A DNA stretch of 52,444 nt from Lachnospiraceae bacterium (GTDB lineage Bacteria; Bacillota; Clostridia; Lachnospirales; Lachnospiraceae), in the NCBI GenBank assembly GCA_022799755.1, contig JAAWOU010000019.1:1-52444 (forward strand). Direction: 5' to 3'. The notes under the pieces are model-generated. The model saw only the letters and a list, made by a program, of their open reading frames with translations. It did not search any database and was not told the origin of the DNA. Positions 8,201-17,879 of the stretch are shown here, piece by piece. The position numbers and the translations under genes are program-made. The stretch's first letter is position 1. Each line of letters begins with the position of its first letter.

Positions 8201-8229
8201 TTCCTTTTTTGGGGCGGCCGTGATATACT
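8201..8229 (+). promoter_or_regulatory. Possible promoter of the chemoreceptor operon
   Basis: TTCCTT at 8201-8206 and TATACT at 8224-8229 are separated by 17 bases. The -35 match is weak. Confidence 0.4.
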
Positions 8230-8312
8230 AACATAGCGGTCTCCCAGTTTTTTCCGGACGGGTGCGTCAGCGCCGCGCCGGCAGAATTGGAGGGCTTTTC
8301 CTATGTATCTGA

Positions 8313-10364
8313 ATGAAAACAAAAAGGAGTGACAGGAACGTGAGCGGGAACAGAGCGCAATTCCATGGCCGGGAAACGAGAAGAAGTCTGAATGGCAGGA
8401 TATTGGGAAATACCCTGCTGAATATTTTTGTGCTGGTGCTTGTATGCTGCGGAATCATGTGGGCTGCCATGCAGTCATTGGCCAACAACATTCTGCTGGA
8501 CAGTTTACAGCCCATGGCGCGCCAGTCGGCCAAGACAGTGGAAGCCAATATCCGTATGCTGGCGGATCGTATGATGACTCTGGCCGGGGATCCCCGGATG
8601 ACAGGGGACGGCGGAACGGGAGCGGAGGCGGAGGAGACGCTTCGGGCGGACAGAGAGGGAATGCTCAGCGAGGCAGCCAAGATTTATGAGCTGTACACCA
8701 TCGGCCTTTACGATTCGGAGGGAAATCTGGTACAGGGAATCGACACTGCGCCGGAGCGCCTTGACAAGGAATTCGATGACTTTTTCTCCCTGCTTCGGGA
8801 GACGGACAATATGACTACGAATTCGTCTACCAAATTCCGGGACGGACTGGGCATCACCATGGGCATGCCGGTGAAAGAGAACGGAGAGACGGTTCTGTAT
8901 CTGGTGGGGGTTTACAAATACGACACCCTGAACGACGTGATCAGCAGCATCAATCTGGGCAGGCACGGCATTGCCTACATGGTAAACCACGGGGGCTTTA
9001 TCACCGGGCATCCGGACCAGACGCTGGTTCTGGAGGGAGATACCATGGAGCGGCTGTGCGGAGGAGACAGGGAGGTCGCGGGCCGGGTGGTCACCGACGA
9101 GACCGGCGCCGCGGAATTCTCCGTGGAGGGGGAGACCATGCTGGCTGCCTTTTCCCCTGTCCGGGGAACCCAGTGGTCCCTGGTGATCCAGGTGCCGAAA
9201 GCGGATTACGGCTCCTATATCAACGGCGCCGTTCTGGTGGCGGTGTCGGCCACCTTTGTGGTGCTGGTGCTCTCCATGCTGCTGGTCCTGCGCCTGGCCA
9301 GGTCCATTTCCCGCCCGGTGAAGCGGGTGACGGACCGTATGGTGGCTTTGTCCGACGGGGATCTCCACACGGAGATTGTCCGGATCAGATCCGGGGATGA
9401 ACTGGAACTGCTCACCCGGACGCTGGGCGATACCGTGGAGAGCGTCAACCGCTACATATCGGATATCCAGCAGGTATTGACCCAGGTGGCGGAGGGAAAT
9501 CTGCGGGTGGCGCCCCAGGTTGACTACAGAGGAGACTTTGTGCAGATCCGGGGGAGCCTTGGCACCATCCTGCGCTCCATGAACGATACCATTCTGGGCT
9601 TCCGCTCTGCCGCCGACCGGCTGGCGGGGATGGCGGAGGAGCTTAACGGCCGGTCGGGCCAGCTTCACCAGGACTCCATGGAACAGACCCGGTCCACGGA
9701 GGAACTGGTGGATGAGGTGTCCCATGTGAAAGAAAGTCTGGCCAGCGTGGCAGAGAGCAGCAGCCGGACCAGGGTGAAGACGGAGGAGATCTCCCGGTGT
9801 ATCAGGGAGGCAAATGTGCGCATGGACGATCTCTCCCGGGCCATGGACAATATCAGCCTCAATGCCCAGAAGATCACCAAGATTGCGGAAGATATCGAAG
9901 ACATCGCGTTTCAGACGGGCATCCTGGCGCTCAATGCCTCCGTGGAGGCGGCCCGGGCCGGAACCGCGGGGAAAGGATTCGCCGTGGTGGCGGAGGAGGT
10001 CAGACAGCTGGCGTCCAAGAGCAGCGAGTCCGCCAAGAGCGCGGCGCAGATGGTGGGCAGCACCAAGGACATCATCCAGAGCGGCGTGGCCCTCACCGGA
10101 GCCGCCGCCAGCTCCTTTCGGGAGATATCGGATGTCTCCGCCCAGATCAGCGGGATTACCGACGAGCTGGTGACTGCGGTCCGGGGACAGGAGAGCGCTC
10201 TGGTGATCATGGAGGAGCGGATCGGGACGATTTCCGCCATTGCGGAGAAAAACCTGCAGAATGCCGCCGGAACGGAGCAGTCCAGCTCTGTCCTGGCCAG
10301 AGAGGCGGAGGCTCTCCAGGATCAGGTGAAGAGATTTGTGGTGAAGGAGGGAAAGGGCAGATGA
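8313..10364 (+). CDS. Methyl-accepting chemotaxis protein
   Basis: The protein of up to 683 residues has a transmembrane segment (about 36-58), a periplasm-equivalent Cache-type sensor (about 60-300; [20 protein letters not shown]), a second membrane segment (about 304-326), HAMP helices (about 327-380) and a coiled-coil signalling domain. The conserved hairpin tip is present ([33 protein letters not shown]). It would relay ligand binding to CheA/CheW, although no che genes are in the window. A start at GTG 8340 has a better ribosome site (AAAAAGGAG) than ATG 8313, so the true protein may be 9 residues shorter. It overlaps the next gene by 4 bases (ATGA). Confidence 0.93.
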   Translation: MKTKRSDRNVSGNRAQFHGRETRRSLNGRILGNTLLNIFVLVLVCCGIMWAAMQSLANNILLDSLQPMARQSAKTVEANIRMLADRMMTLAGDPRMTGDGGTGAEAEETLRADREGMLSEAAKIYELYTIGLYDSEGNLVQGIDTAPERLDKEFDDFFSLLRETDNMTTNSSTKFRDGLGITMGMPVKENGETVLYLVGVYKYDTLNDVISSINLGRHGIAYMVNHGGFITGHPDQTLVLEGDTMERLCGGDREVAGRVVTDETGAAEFSVEGETMLAAFSPVRGTQWSLVIQVPKADYGSYINGAVLVAVSATFVVLVLSMLLVLRLARSISRPVKRVTDRMVALSDGDLHTEIVRIRSGDELELLTRTLGDTVESVNRYISDIQQVLTQVAEGNLRVAPQVDYRGDFVQIRGSLGTILRSMNDTILGFRSAADRLAGMAEELNGRSGQLHQDSMEQTRSTEELVDEVSHVKESLASVAESSSRTRVKTEEISRCIREANVRMDDLSRAMDNISLNAQKITKIAEDIEDIAFQTGILALNASVEAARAGTAGKGFAVVAEEVRQLASKSSESAKSAAQMVGSTKDIIQSGVALTGAAASSFREISDVSAQISGITDELVTAVRGQESALVIMEERIGTISAIAEKNLQNAAGTEQSSSVLAREAEALQDQVKRFVVKEGKGR

Positions 10365-10804
10365 AAAGGATCGTCAGAGTTGTATTGGCCCTGCTTGCGG
10401 CGGGATTCCTGACAGCCTGCGGCAGCGGTGAGACAGGACTCCAGGACGGCTACTATACCGCCCAGGCCGCCGAGTACAGCCACGGCTGGAGAGAGTATAT
10501 CACCATTATGGTAAAGGACGGGAGCATTGTCTCCGTGGAGTACAATGCGGAGAATGCCAGCGGCTTCATCAAGAGCTGGGACACTGCCTACATGCAGGCC
10601 ATGCTGGACGGGACGGGCACCTACCCGAACCAGTACACCCGCTATTACGCCGGGCAGCTTCTGGAGAAGCAGGGAGAGGGGGAGATCGACGCCCTCACCG
10701 GGGCCACCTCTTCCTACGGTTCTTTCCGGAAACTGATGGACGCGGTTTTGGAGCAGGCCGGGAAAGGGGATTCCAATATCGTGTTCGTGGACACCGGACA
10801 TTGA
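10361..10804 (+). CDS. FMN-binding domain lipoprotein
   Basis: A 147-residue protein with a lipoprotein signal peptide (lipobox LTAC, Cys20) and an FMN_bind domain. The motif DALTGATSS matches the flavinylation consensus D-x-x-[ST]-G-A-[ST], so FMN is probably attached covalently to Thr116 by an ApbE-type transferase, none of which is visible here. Such extracellular flavolipoproteins work in electron transfer at the cell surface. The start overlaps the chemoreceptor stop as ATGA, and GAAGGAGG lies upstream, so the two are co-translated. A role as redox sensor partner for the receptor is an inference. Confidence 0.85.
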   Translation: MKRIVRVVLALLAAGFLTACGSGETGLQDGYYTAQAAEYSHGWREYITIMVKDGSIVSVEYNAENASGFIKSWDTAYMQAMLDGTGTYPNQYTRYYAGQLLEKQGEGEIDALTGATSSYGSFRKLMDAVLEQAGKGDSNIVFVDTGH

Positions 10805-10886
10805 CGAGGACCGGCGCCCGGGGTCAGAACGGTAACCGGCACGCAACAAAACCGCAACAAAACCGCGCCGGACAGGGGTTTTAGGG

Positions 10887-10915
10887 GTTGCGCATTGTCC
10901 CGGTATATGGTATCA
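10887..10915 (+). promoter_or_regulatory. Promoter of the ABC-F leader transcript
   Basis: TTGCGC (10887-10892) and TATCAT (10910-10915) are 17 bases apart. This start point would give a leader of about 275 bases ahead of the ABC-F gene, containing the short ORF and the terminator hairpin described below. Confidence 0.5.
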
Positions 10916-11001
10916 TGACTTTGTCATGTGAAAAGAGAGAAGCTTTTCGGGACAGGCGGGCGGCCACAAAGAGAATCGGCCGGAGGAAAAGAGGGAAGAC
11001 A

Positions 11002-11061
11002 ATGACATTTTTTCGCAGAACGATAAATTCAATAGGATTGCTGCAAAGAGCCAGAGTCTGA
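11002..11061 (+). CDS. Leader peptide of the ABC-F gene (19 residues)
   Basis: A short ORF, MTFFRRTINSIGLLQRARV, is preceded by GGAGGAAAAGAGGGA. It ends 66 bases before a terminator-like hairpin and about 140 bases before the ABC-F start. Short translated leaders followed by a terminator are the usual arrangement for drug-inducible ABC-F and erm genes, where ribosome stalling lets the antiterminated form appear. It is too short for domain evidence; the call rests on position, ribosome site and context. Confidence 0.5.
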   Translation: MTFFRRTINSIGLLQRARV

Positions 11062-11126
11062 ACAGAACAGAACCCGCCGGGGACAGGCGCGGAAATGTAG
11101 GAAGACAAAGATATAGAGACACACGG

Positions 11127-11153
11127 AAAGCTGCAGCTGATTGCTGTGGCTTT
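11127..11153 (+). terminator. Attenuator hairpin in the ABC-F leader
   Basis: The stem AAAGCTGCAG / CTGTGGCTTT (two G-U pairs, 7-base loop) runs into a TTTTTCT tract. It lies inside the leader, downstream of the short ORF and upstream of the ABC-F start, so it can stop transcription before the gene unless it is prevented from forming. Confidence 0.6.
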
Positions 11154-11199
11154 TTCTCTGCACAGGAGGATGTGCAGGATAAGGAGAGGATCGGAAATC

Positions 11200-13188
11200 A
11201 TGAGATATCAGATCAGTCATGCGCTGGTGCAATACGGCGCAGATACCATTTTGGAAGACGTGAACTTTGAGATACGGGACAATGAGAAGATCGCCGTGGT
11301 GGGGCGCAACGGCTGCGGAAAGACCACGCTGCTTAAGCTGATCAACGGCGACATTCATATGAATAATTTGGACAGCGACGAGAGCTGCGGCATCACCATG
11401 GCCGGAAAGCAGCGCATCGGCTTTCTGCACCAGATCAGCTTCCCGGACGGTGAGATCACCGCGGAGAATGAGATCAGGAAAGTCTTTGCGTCTATCTTTG
11501 CCTGTGAGACCAGAATGAAAGAGATTGAGCAGGAGCTTCAGGCCGGTCAGGACAAATCGCTGTTCCACGAGTACGACATGCTGCAGAAAAGGATGGAATC
11601 CCTGGGGGGCTATACCTGGAGACAGGATATGGAAATCATGTTCCAGAAATTCGGCTTTGCCCTGAAAGATCTGGAGCGTCCCATGGGCAGCTTTTCCGGA
11701 GGGCAGCAGACCAAGGTGGCCTTTATCAAGCTGCTGCTGAGCAGACCGGACATTATGCTTTTGGACGAGCCCACCAACCATCTGGACCTCCCCACCATAG
11801 AGTGGCTGGAGGGCTATCTGAAAAAATATGACAAGTGCGTAGTTATCGTGTCCCACGACAGGATGTTCCTGGATCGGATCATCGATGTGACCTACGAGAT
11901 CGAATACCATCGCATCAGGCGTTACCCGGGCAATTATTCCGCGTTCACGGAGCAGAAAGCGGCGGCTCTGGCAAAGCAGGAAAAGGATTACGAGGCCCAG
12001 CAGAAAGAAATCCAGCGGCTGACAGAGTGGATTGAGAAGTGGAAAAACACCCCCAGCAAGGTGGCGGCCACCCATTCCAAGCGCATGGCAATCGAGCACA
12101 TGGTAAAGATAGAGAAGCCCAGACGCTTTGACACAAGGGCTTTCCACGCCCTGTTCCAGCCAAGGATCGAGAGCTATACCGAGACGCTGACGGCGAAGAA
12201 CCTGGGCATCGGGTATGACAGAGAGCTGTCTAAAGTTTCCTTTACCCTGCGGAAAGGGGAGCGGCTGGCCATCATCGGGGAGAACGGCATCGGCAAATCC
12301 ACACTGCTGAAGACCCTCACGGGCAGCCTGCAGCCTCTGGGCGGGACCTTTGCTTTCGGGACGAATGTGGAGTGGGGATATTTTGACCAGCAGGCGGCCA
12401 TGGAGACCCATGTGAATCCGGAGCAGACAGTGCTGGAAAATTTCTGGGAGGAGTATCCGAGGCTTCAGCGGGAGCAGGTCCGGGGGGCTCTGGGGAGTTT
12501 TCTGTTCTCGGGAGAGGATGTGGAGAAGAAGATGGGACAGCTCTCAGGGGGGGAGCGGGTGCGCCTGGCGCTTTGCAAGATGTTCCAGACCAGGCCCAAT
12601 CTCCTGATCCTGGACGAGCCCACCAACCATATGGACATCGTGGGCAAGGAGGCCTTAGAGCAGATGCTGGGGGCTTTTTCGGGGACTGTGCTGTTCGTGT
12701 CCCATGACCGGTATTTCATTCGGCAGGTGGCCACGGGGATCCTGGAATTCGAGAGAGGGCAGGTGACCCAGTATCCATACCCCTACGAGGATTATCTCCA
12801 TGAAAAGCAAAAGCGGGAGGCCCTTATGCGGGGTAAGGATGCCCCGGGCGGAGGCGGGCAGCGAAACGAGACAAAGGGGGCGGCAGCCAGGCCCGAGGCC
12901 GGACAGAGCAATCCCACCTTAGCGGATGTCTTTGACAAAAAGACTTACTACAGTCCCGGAAAGATCAAATCCCGGCTGACCAGACAGCGGGAGAAGTATG
13001 AGACCCAGCTGGAACAAAGCGAGCAGCGTGCGGCCGAGATCAAGCTGCAGATGCTGGATCCCGGTCTGGCCTCGGACTATGAGAAGCTGATGGAGCTGCA
13101 GGAGCAGCTGGACGCTGAGGAGACCAGCCAGGAATCCCTGCTGGAGCGGCTGCTGGAGACCGAGACGGCTCTGGAGGAGCTGGAGTAG
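11200..13188 (+). CDS. ABC-F family ATPase (possible ribosome-protection protein)
   Basis: ABC-F proteins have two ABC ATPase domains and no membrane part; they bind the ribosomal E site and either tune translation or dislodge antibiotics. The 662-residue protein has Walker A GRNGCGKTT (35-43), signature FSGGQQTK and Walker B MLLDEPTNHLDL in the first half, and GENGIGKST, LSGGERVRLAL and LLILDEPTNHMD in the second. A charged interdomain linker and a C-terminal coiled coil (about 590-662) are present. The start at 11200 follows AAGGAGAGGA; the in-frame ATG at 11146 would overlap the attenuator. The leader suggests induction by a ribosome-targeting compound. Resistance versus housekeeping role cannot be decided here. 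Confidence 0.93.
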   Translation: MRYQISHALVQYGADTILEDVNFEIRDNEKIAVVGRNGCGKTTLLKLINGDIHMNNLDSDESCGITMAGKQRIGFLHQISFPDGEITAENEIRKVFASIFACETRMKEIEQELQAGQDKSLFHEYDMLQKRMESLGGYTWRQDMEIMFQKFGFALKDLERPMGSFSGGQQTKVAFIKLLLSRPDIMLLDEPTNHLDLPTIEWLEGYLKKYDKCVVIVSHDRMFLDRIIDVTYEIEYHRIRRYPGNYSAFTEQKAAALAKQEKDYEAQQKEIQRLTEWIEKWKNTPSKVAATHSKRMAIEHMVKIEKPRRFDTRAFHALFQPRIESYTETLTAKNLGIGYDRELSKVSFTLRKGERLAIIGENGIGKSTLLKTLTGSLQPLGGTFAFGTNVEWGYFDQQAAMETHVNPEQTVLENFWEEYPRLQREQVRGALGSFLFSGEDVEKKMGQLSGGERVRLALCKMFQTRPNLLILDEPTNHMDIVGKEALEQMLGAFSGTVLFVSHDRYFIRQVATGILEFERGQVTQYPYPYEDYLHEKQKREALMRGKDAPGGGGQRNETKGAAARPEAGQSNPTLADVFDKKTYYSPGKIKSRLTRQREKYETQLEQSEQRAAEIKLQMLDPGLASDYEKLMELQEQLDAEETSQESLLERLLETETALEELE

Positions 13189-13190
13189 GA

Positions 13191-13233
13191 CCAGGCCCGG
13201 TGTCCCGACTTTGTCTTGGGACACCGGGCCTGG
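13191..13233 (+). terminator. Strong hairpin after the ABC-F gene
   Basis: A perfect 16-bp stem (CCAGGCCCGGTGTCCC / GGGACACCGGGCCTGG) with an 11-base loop begins 3 bases after the stop codon. There is no clear U tract, so it may act in termination or in transcript stability. The following bases 13234-13400 hold nothing I recognise. Confidence 0.65.
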
Positions 13234-13408
13234 CTTGATGCGGGGCTTTATTCCCCCGGGGGCGATTTCCAACGGTAAGGCTCGTCCAAGGGCCATGACA
13301 GGCCATGGTTCGGCAGTTCCAGGGGCAGCGCGCCCGGATTGTGCAGGTCTTTTTATGGCAGGCGATCCCGTATTTGACAATGGTTTGCACCCCATCCCGG
13401 CAATTTAC

Positions 13409-13551
13409 GTTACTGTTCACGGCTTCGCCGTTCACAGCAACATGATGCACACAAAATGAGCAAAGTGCGCTCATTTTGGTGCCTGCTGTCTCGTGATTTT
13501 CGTGCAAAATGCGCACGAAAGCACTTCGCGGAACTACCCGTGAACAGTAAC
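13409..13551 (+). mobile_element. MITE-like element with 14-bp terminal inverted repeats and 8-bp target duplication
   Basis: The 143-bp element starts GTTACTGTTCACGG (13409-13422) and ends in its perfect reverse complement (13538-13551). The direct repeat CAATTTAC abuts both ends (13401-13408 and 13552-13559), as expected for an 8-bp target duplication. Inside are hairpins AAAATGAGC/GCTCATTTT (13453-13477) and TTTCGTGC/GCACGAAA (13498-13520), plus CACGGC/GCCGTT near the left end. It encodes nothing of note. It lies 36 bases upstream of the promoter of the AraC-type regulator. IS66, ISL3 and IS256 families make 8-9-bp duplications, so a parent of one of these types is possible; no transposase is in the window. 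Confidence 0.85.
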
Positions 13552-13586
13552 CAATTTACAATAAGGGGGACGGAGGTGTTAGGATA

Positions 13587-13614
13587 TTGCTTTTTCGAAT
13601 CAAACTGCTATAAT
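13587..13614 (+). promoter_or_regulatory. Promoter of the AraC-type regulator
   Basis: TTGCTT (13587-13592) and a consensus TATAAT (13609-13614) are 16 bases apart, 45 bases before the start codon. Confidence 0.65.
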
Positions 13615-13659
13615 AGAATCATAGAACTCAAGACATAGCGCAGTTTAAAGGAGTATCCT

Positions 13660-15872
13660 ATGAAAATCAGACAGGCTCGCCTGGACAGGGCCCTGGGCAG
13701 TACGCGCATGCGTTATTTTCTGTCCTACTTCATCATATTCTGTTTCCTGATCACAGGCTTTTTCTACATCGTCCGAACCCAGCTTGCAAAGCTTTATCTG
13801 GAACAGCTCACAATCTCCTCCGAGCAACAGCTGCATAACGTGCGACAGACCCTGGCAGATGAATTTAATACCATGAACACGGTCAACGACAGCATAAAAG
13901 ACAATATCAACATTATATTTACGAAATACAGCACGGATGAGGGGCGCCAATACCTTGCCTACAAGGAGATGATAAAGTACACCCCGGGCCGTCCCTATAT
14001 AAAATCCATTGTCTATCTGAACAAGAACCATGGGATCGTCACATCCTCCCAGGCCATTACGGAATATAAGGAGGGCGTTTTCCACATGCTGACGCCCGAC
14101 CGCTTTGTCTTTGACCCGGCGCCCTATCTGGACAGCAGACAGAATCAGCTGCTGTATCTGCAGGCCGACGGCGAGAAGCAGCTGATCTATTTCCCTGTAA
14201 ACAGCTCTTACTCCAACGCCCTCACCTACTTTCTGGTGGATATGCGGGAGATAGAGCGGCTCTGTCAGGAAGCTTCCTCCAGCGAAATGCCCGTGATCGC
14301 GCTGCTGGATTCCGAGAAAAATATCATAGCAGGACAGAATACAGAGCAGCTTGCGCCCTATATGGACGCTTTCGAGTCAAAGGACGGCGTCTATCCCATT
14401 GACAACAACACCTCCCTGTGCGTCAGCGGCGGTTTGAGCAACGGGTTTCTGATGCTCTCCCTGATTTCCAACCGGGTGTTGCTTCAGCAGGTGAGTTCCG
14501 CCTTTCGGACAGCCTATCTGATTCTCTTTGTCCTGGGACTTTTGGGATTTTTGCTGCTTCTTTTGTCCATGAGAAGTACCTATCTGCCCCTGCATAAGCT
14601 GACCCAGAAGATCGTGGCATCTCCGGACAAGCGCCAGAGCTATCTGGAACAGCTGGACCAGACCTTTGCGGATTCCAATCTCCAAAACCGCCAGCTGCAG
14701 GACAAACTGAAGAAATATAAGCTCTCTATCCAGAATCCATACTGGACAATATCATCACCTCAAACCATGCCACTGCCGGCTGGAGGGAGCTTCCGGACAT
14801 CGACCGCCTCTTCGGCGCGGACTCCGATGTGCTGCTCTTTGCGGTGAAGATGAAATCCCCCAGAGCCCCTTTCCCCTGCGGCAAGATTGTGGAGTTTTTC
14901 TGCCGCTCCCTGAATGTGGAGGATTCCTGCGTTATTCTGGAGACTGCCGGGGATACGGCTATACTGCTGATCAATTACTCCGGTCCCGAGCCCAATAAGG
15001 ACGAGGTGCTCAAGCTCCTCCTGTCAGACCTCCGGCAGGAAAAGGGCTATCTTTCCTCCTTAAGCGAATGCTCCGACTCTCCGCTGGACATCCCCTCTCT
15101 GTACGAGCAGGCCATTCAGGCCAGCAGCCTTTGGGGGCAGATGTCTGTGGTAACCTACCATGAGGCATCCCCGCTGCTGACCGGCGGTTCTGCCTTAGTC
15201 TATCCCAATGATCTGCTGGGCAGCCTGTCGTCCTCTCTGCAGAATTACCAGTTTGAAGAGGCCGACGGCTATATAGGGGAATTGCTCCGCATCATAGACC
15301 AGTCAGAGTCCATGGACAGACAGATTCCGGACTTTTTTGCCCACTGTATTCTCATTGACCTGCTGGCGGTCATAGCCAATGCCATGGAGCACTCGGACAT
15401 CCGCTTCAAGTCCTACAGCAATCTCTATTTTGAGGCGCTGTATCTGTGCCGCAGCTGTTCCTACGGGGAAAATGCCGCCGCCATCCAGGCCAATATCCGG
15501 AAACTGACAGATTTCTTCCGGGAACAATGGACTGCCAAATCCGCCAGCTCTTTCCACTTAAAGGACCAGATGGAGAAGAATTTCACCCGGCCGGACTTTT
15601 CCATCAATCAGCTTGCGGAACAGTTTCATGTGAGCATTGCCTATATCAGCTATCTGGTAAAAAAGGAAGTGAATCAGAACTTTTCCGATTACATATGGAA
15701 GCTGCGCCTTGACAGAGCCAGAGAATTGCTCCTGAACACAGATCAATCCATTGATGAGATCAGCGTAGCGGTAGGGTATCTGAATACCTCCAGCTTCCGC
15801 CGCAAGTTCAAGCAGGATACGGGTCTGACACCCTCTCAGTACCGGAGCCAGGCAGGGGGGGCACAGCAGTAG
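13660..15872 (+). pseudogene. Membrane-bound AraC-family regulator with sensor domain, frameshifted
   Basis: Members of this family sense extracellular sugars and control adjacent LplA/LplB/YtcP transporters. Frame 1 (13660-14847) encodes a membrane segment (about 19-40), an extracellular sensor domain and a second membrane segment (about 286-306). Frame 3 (to 15872) encodes the linker and an AraC double helix-turn-helix (FSINQLAEQFHVSIAYISYL, ISVAVGYLNTSSFRRKFK). At 14734-14738 the first frame reads QN then PYW, whereas the other frame continues SILDNIITSNHA, the sequence expected in intact homologues; restoring one base would give a protein of about 737 residues. GTG 14829 can start a separate C-terminal piece. 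No slippery heptamer is visible. AAAGGAG precedes ATG 13660. It faces the transporter at 15912-19499. Confidence 0.85.
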
Positions 15873-15911
15873 CATCTGCCTGGCCCCCCGGGAATCACCT
15901 GCTCTCTCTGC

Positions 15912-16820
15912 TCAGCCCTTTACGGAGCCGATCATCACGCCCTTGACAAAGTACTTCTGGATAAAAGGATAAATACACAGCACAGGCACCGTGGACACAA
16001 TGATCACGCTGTATTTCAAAGTCTGCGCCAGCTGCGCCTTGGCGGCCACCGTGGCCATATCCATACTTGACGTATTGTTCAGCGTCAGCTTAGTGGACAT
16101 CAGAATATCCCTGAGGAAAGACTGCAGGGGCAGCAGATTCTCGTCGTAGATATAGATCAGCGCCGAGTAGAAATCATTCCAGTGTCCCACCGCGTAGTAC
16201 AGTCCGATTACGGCCAGAATGGGTTTGGACAGGGGCAGCACCACCCGCACCAGATATTGGAAAGAGCTGGCTCCGTCCAGAGTGGCGGCCTCCTGGAGCG
16301 AGGGGGGAATGCTGTTCATGAAATAGGTCCTGGTAACGATCATATTGTAGACGGACATGGCTCCGGGTATGATCATGGCCCAGCGGGTATTGATCAGTCC
16401 CAGCTTGCTCACCACCAGATAGGTGGGAATCAGGCCGCCGGAAAAATACATGGTGATCAGCAGCAGGACCATGACAAAATGTCTGGGCATAAAATCTTTC
16501 CGGGAAAGAGGATATGCGCCGCACACTGTCATGATAAGGTTGACCAGGGTTCCCACTACGGTATAGAATATGGTATTGGCATATCCGATCCAGATCCGCT
16601 CATACTTCAGCAGCTCCTCATAGGAAACCAATGTAAAGCCTTTGGGCCACAGCACTACGTTTCCCAGCCACACCTGATTGGGGTCGCTGAAAGAGGCAAT
16701 CACCACGAACCAGAGAGGCCAGATAAAGACCACCAGCAGCATGATCATGATCAACAGATTGACGATATCGAATACCTTGTCGGAGTAGGATCTCCTGTCT
16801 CCCGATTTTCTCCACTTCAT
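15912..16820 (-). CDS. Carbohydrate ABC transporter permease, YtcP/LplC type
   Basis: A 302-residue integral membrane permease with about six membrane segments. The cytoplasmic EAA loop that contacts the ATPase is present (LQEAATLDGASSFQYLVRVV), and the family-typical C-terminal ending KYFVKGVMIGSVKG is intact. With the LplB-type permease and the lipoprotein it forms an importer for oligosaccharides, probably powered by a shared MsmX-type ATPase encoded elsewhere, because none is present here. It begins 17 bases after the LplB-type gene and is the last gene of the operon. Confidence 0.93.
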   Translation of the reverse strand: MKWRKSGDRRSYSDKVFDIVNLLIMIMLLVVFIWPLWFVVIASFSDPNQVWLGNVVLWPKGFTLVSYEELLKYERIWIGYANTIFYTVVGTLVNLIMTVCGAYPLSRKDFMPRHFVMVLLLITMYFSGGLIPTYLVVSKLGLINTRWAMIIPGAMSVYNMIVTRTYFMNSIPPSLQEAATLDGASSFQYLVRVVLPLSKPILAVIGLYYAVGHWNDFYSALIYIYDENLLPLQSFLRDILMSTKLTLNNTSSMDMATVAAKAQLAQTLKYSVIIVSTVPVLCIYPFIQKYFVKGVMIGSVKG

Positions 16821-16837
16821 TTCTATCTCCTCCTTGC

Positions 16838-17773
16838 TTAAAACAGACTTTCGCCCGCGAACTTCTTGCTCAACTGATTGGAGCCAACCACCAAAATCAG
16901 GCTGATCACAGAGTTGAACAGGCCTACCGCAGTGGAATAGCCATAGTCGGAATGAATCAAACCTACCTCATAGACATAAGTGGAGATAACGGACGCGGCG
17001 CTCCTGTTTAAAGAGTTCTGCAGCAGATATACTTTCTCAAAGCCAACGCCCAGAAGTCCTCCCATCTGGAGGATGAGCAGCATGAGTATCGTAGGCTTAA
17101 TGGAGGGCAGATCCACATGGATCATCCGCTGGATTTTGGTGGCGCCGTCCACGATGGCCGCCTCGTGCATCTCATAGTCCACTCCGGCCAGGGCGGATAT
17201 GTAGATGATGGAGCTCCAGCCCATGCCCTGCCATATACCGCTCCACACATAAATGTGTTTGAACCATTCTGCCTTTGCCAGAAAATTGACAGGTTCCAGG
17301 CCGAAGAATCCCCGGAATACATTGAAAATACTGGAATCCTGGGACATGAAGATGGTAATCATACCGCAGATGACCACGGTGGAGATAAAGTACGGCGCAT
17401 AGGATACCATCTGTATTACCTTTTTCAGCTTTGTGTGGCGCAGGTAATTCAGCATCAGGGCAAAGATGATGGGGATGGGGAAGCCGGCTAACATGCCGTA
17501 GACGCTTAGGCCTATGGTATTCATGAGCAGGCGTTCAAAATCGTAGGCGCTGAAGAAACGCTGAAAATGTTCAAATCCCACCCAGGGACTTCCCAGGATT
17601 CCCTTTTTGATCTGGTAATCTTTAAAGGCCAGCAGGACGCCGTACATAGGGACATAGGAAAAAATAACATAATAGAGCACCACCGGTGTGATCATCAGGT
17701 AGAGGATCCAGTGTTTCTTTATGTTTTTCAGCAGCCGGACTCCGAAAGATTCCTTTTTTTTCTGTATAATCAT
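16838..17773 (-). CDS. Carbohydrate ABC transporter permease, LplB type
   Basis: A 311-residue permease with about six membrane segments. It starts with a basic cytoplasmic tail, then YLMITPVVLYYVIFSYVPMY, the conserved first membrane segment of the LplB family. The EAA loop is MHEAAIVDGATKIQRMIHVD. It lies between the solute-binding lipoprotein gene and the second permease gene in the usual order. An inverted repeat in the 106-base gap after the lipoprotein gene may lower its expression relative to the binding protein. Confidence 0.93.
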   Translation of the reverse strand: MIIQKKKESFGVRLLKNIKKHWILYLMITPVVLYYVIFSYVPMYGVLLAFKDYQIKKGILGSPWVGFEHFQRFFSAYDFERLLMNTIGLSVYGMLAGFPIPIIFALMLNYLRHTKLKKVIQMVSYAPYFISTVVICGMITIFMSQDSSIFNVFRGFFGLEPVNFLAKAEWFKHIYVWSGIWQGMGWSSIIYISALAGVDYEMHEAAIVDGATKIQRMIHVDLPSIKPTILMLLILQMGGLLGVGFEKVYLLQNSLNRSAASVISTYVYEVGLIHSDYGYSTAVGLFNSVISLILVVGSNQLSKKFAGESLF

Positions 17774-17798
17774 GGATGATTCTTGCTCCTTTCAAAAA

Positions 17799-17832
17799 GG
17801 CGGCAAAGAATCGCTGCCGACTCTTCGCCGCC
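17799..17832 (-). other. Intercistronic hairpin between binding-protein and permease genes
   Basis: Arms GGCGGCAAAGA (17799-17809) and TCTTCGCCGCC (17822-17832) pair with one mismatch around a 12-base loop. There is no U tract. Hairpins in this position often stabilise the upstream mRNA so that binding protein is made in excess over permease; that role is inferred. Confidence 0.5.
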
Positions 17833-17879
17833 GGGCTTCCTGTGACAGGCACAGTCTCCGCCGCTACATTCACAAAAGG

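Noticed and set aside
10841..10866. Direct repeat CGCAACAAAAC twice in a row
   Set aside because: Only two copies upstream of the ABC-F promoter with no gene or structure tied to it; too little to support a function.
14730..14745. Programmed frameshift in the AraC-type regulator
   Set aside because: No slippery heptamer, downstream pseudoknot or internal Shine-Dalgarno pattern is visible, so a mutation or sequencing error is more likely.
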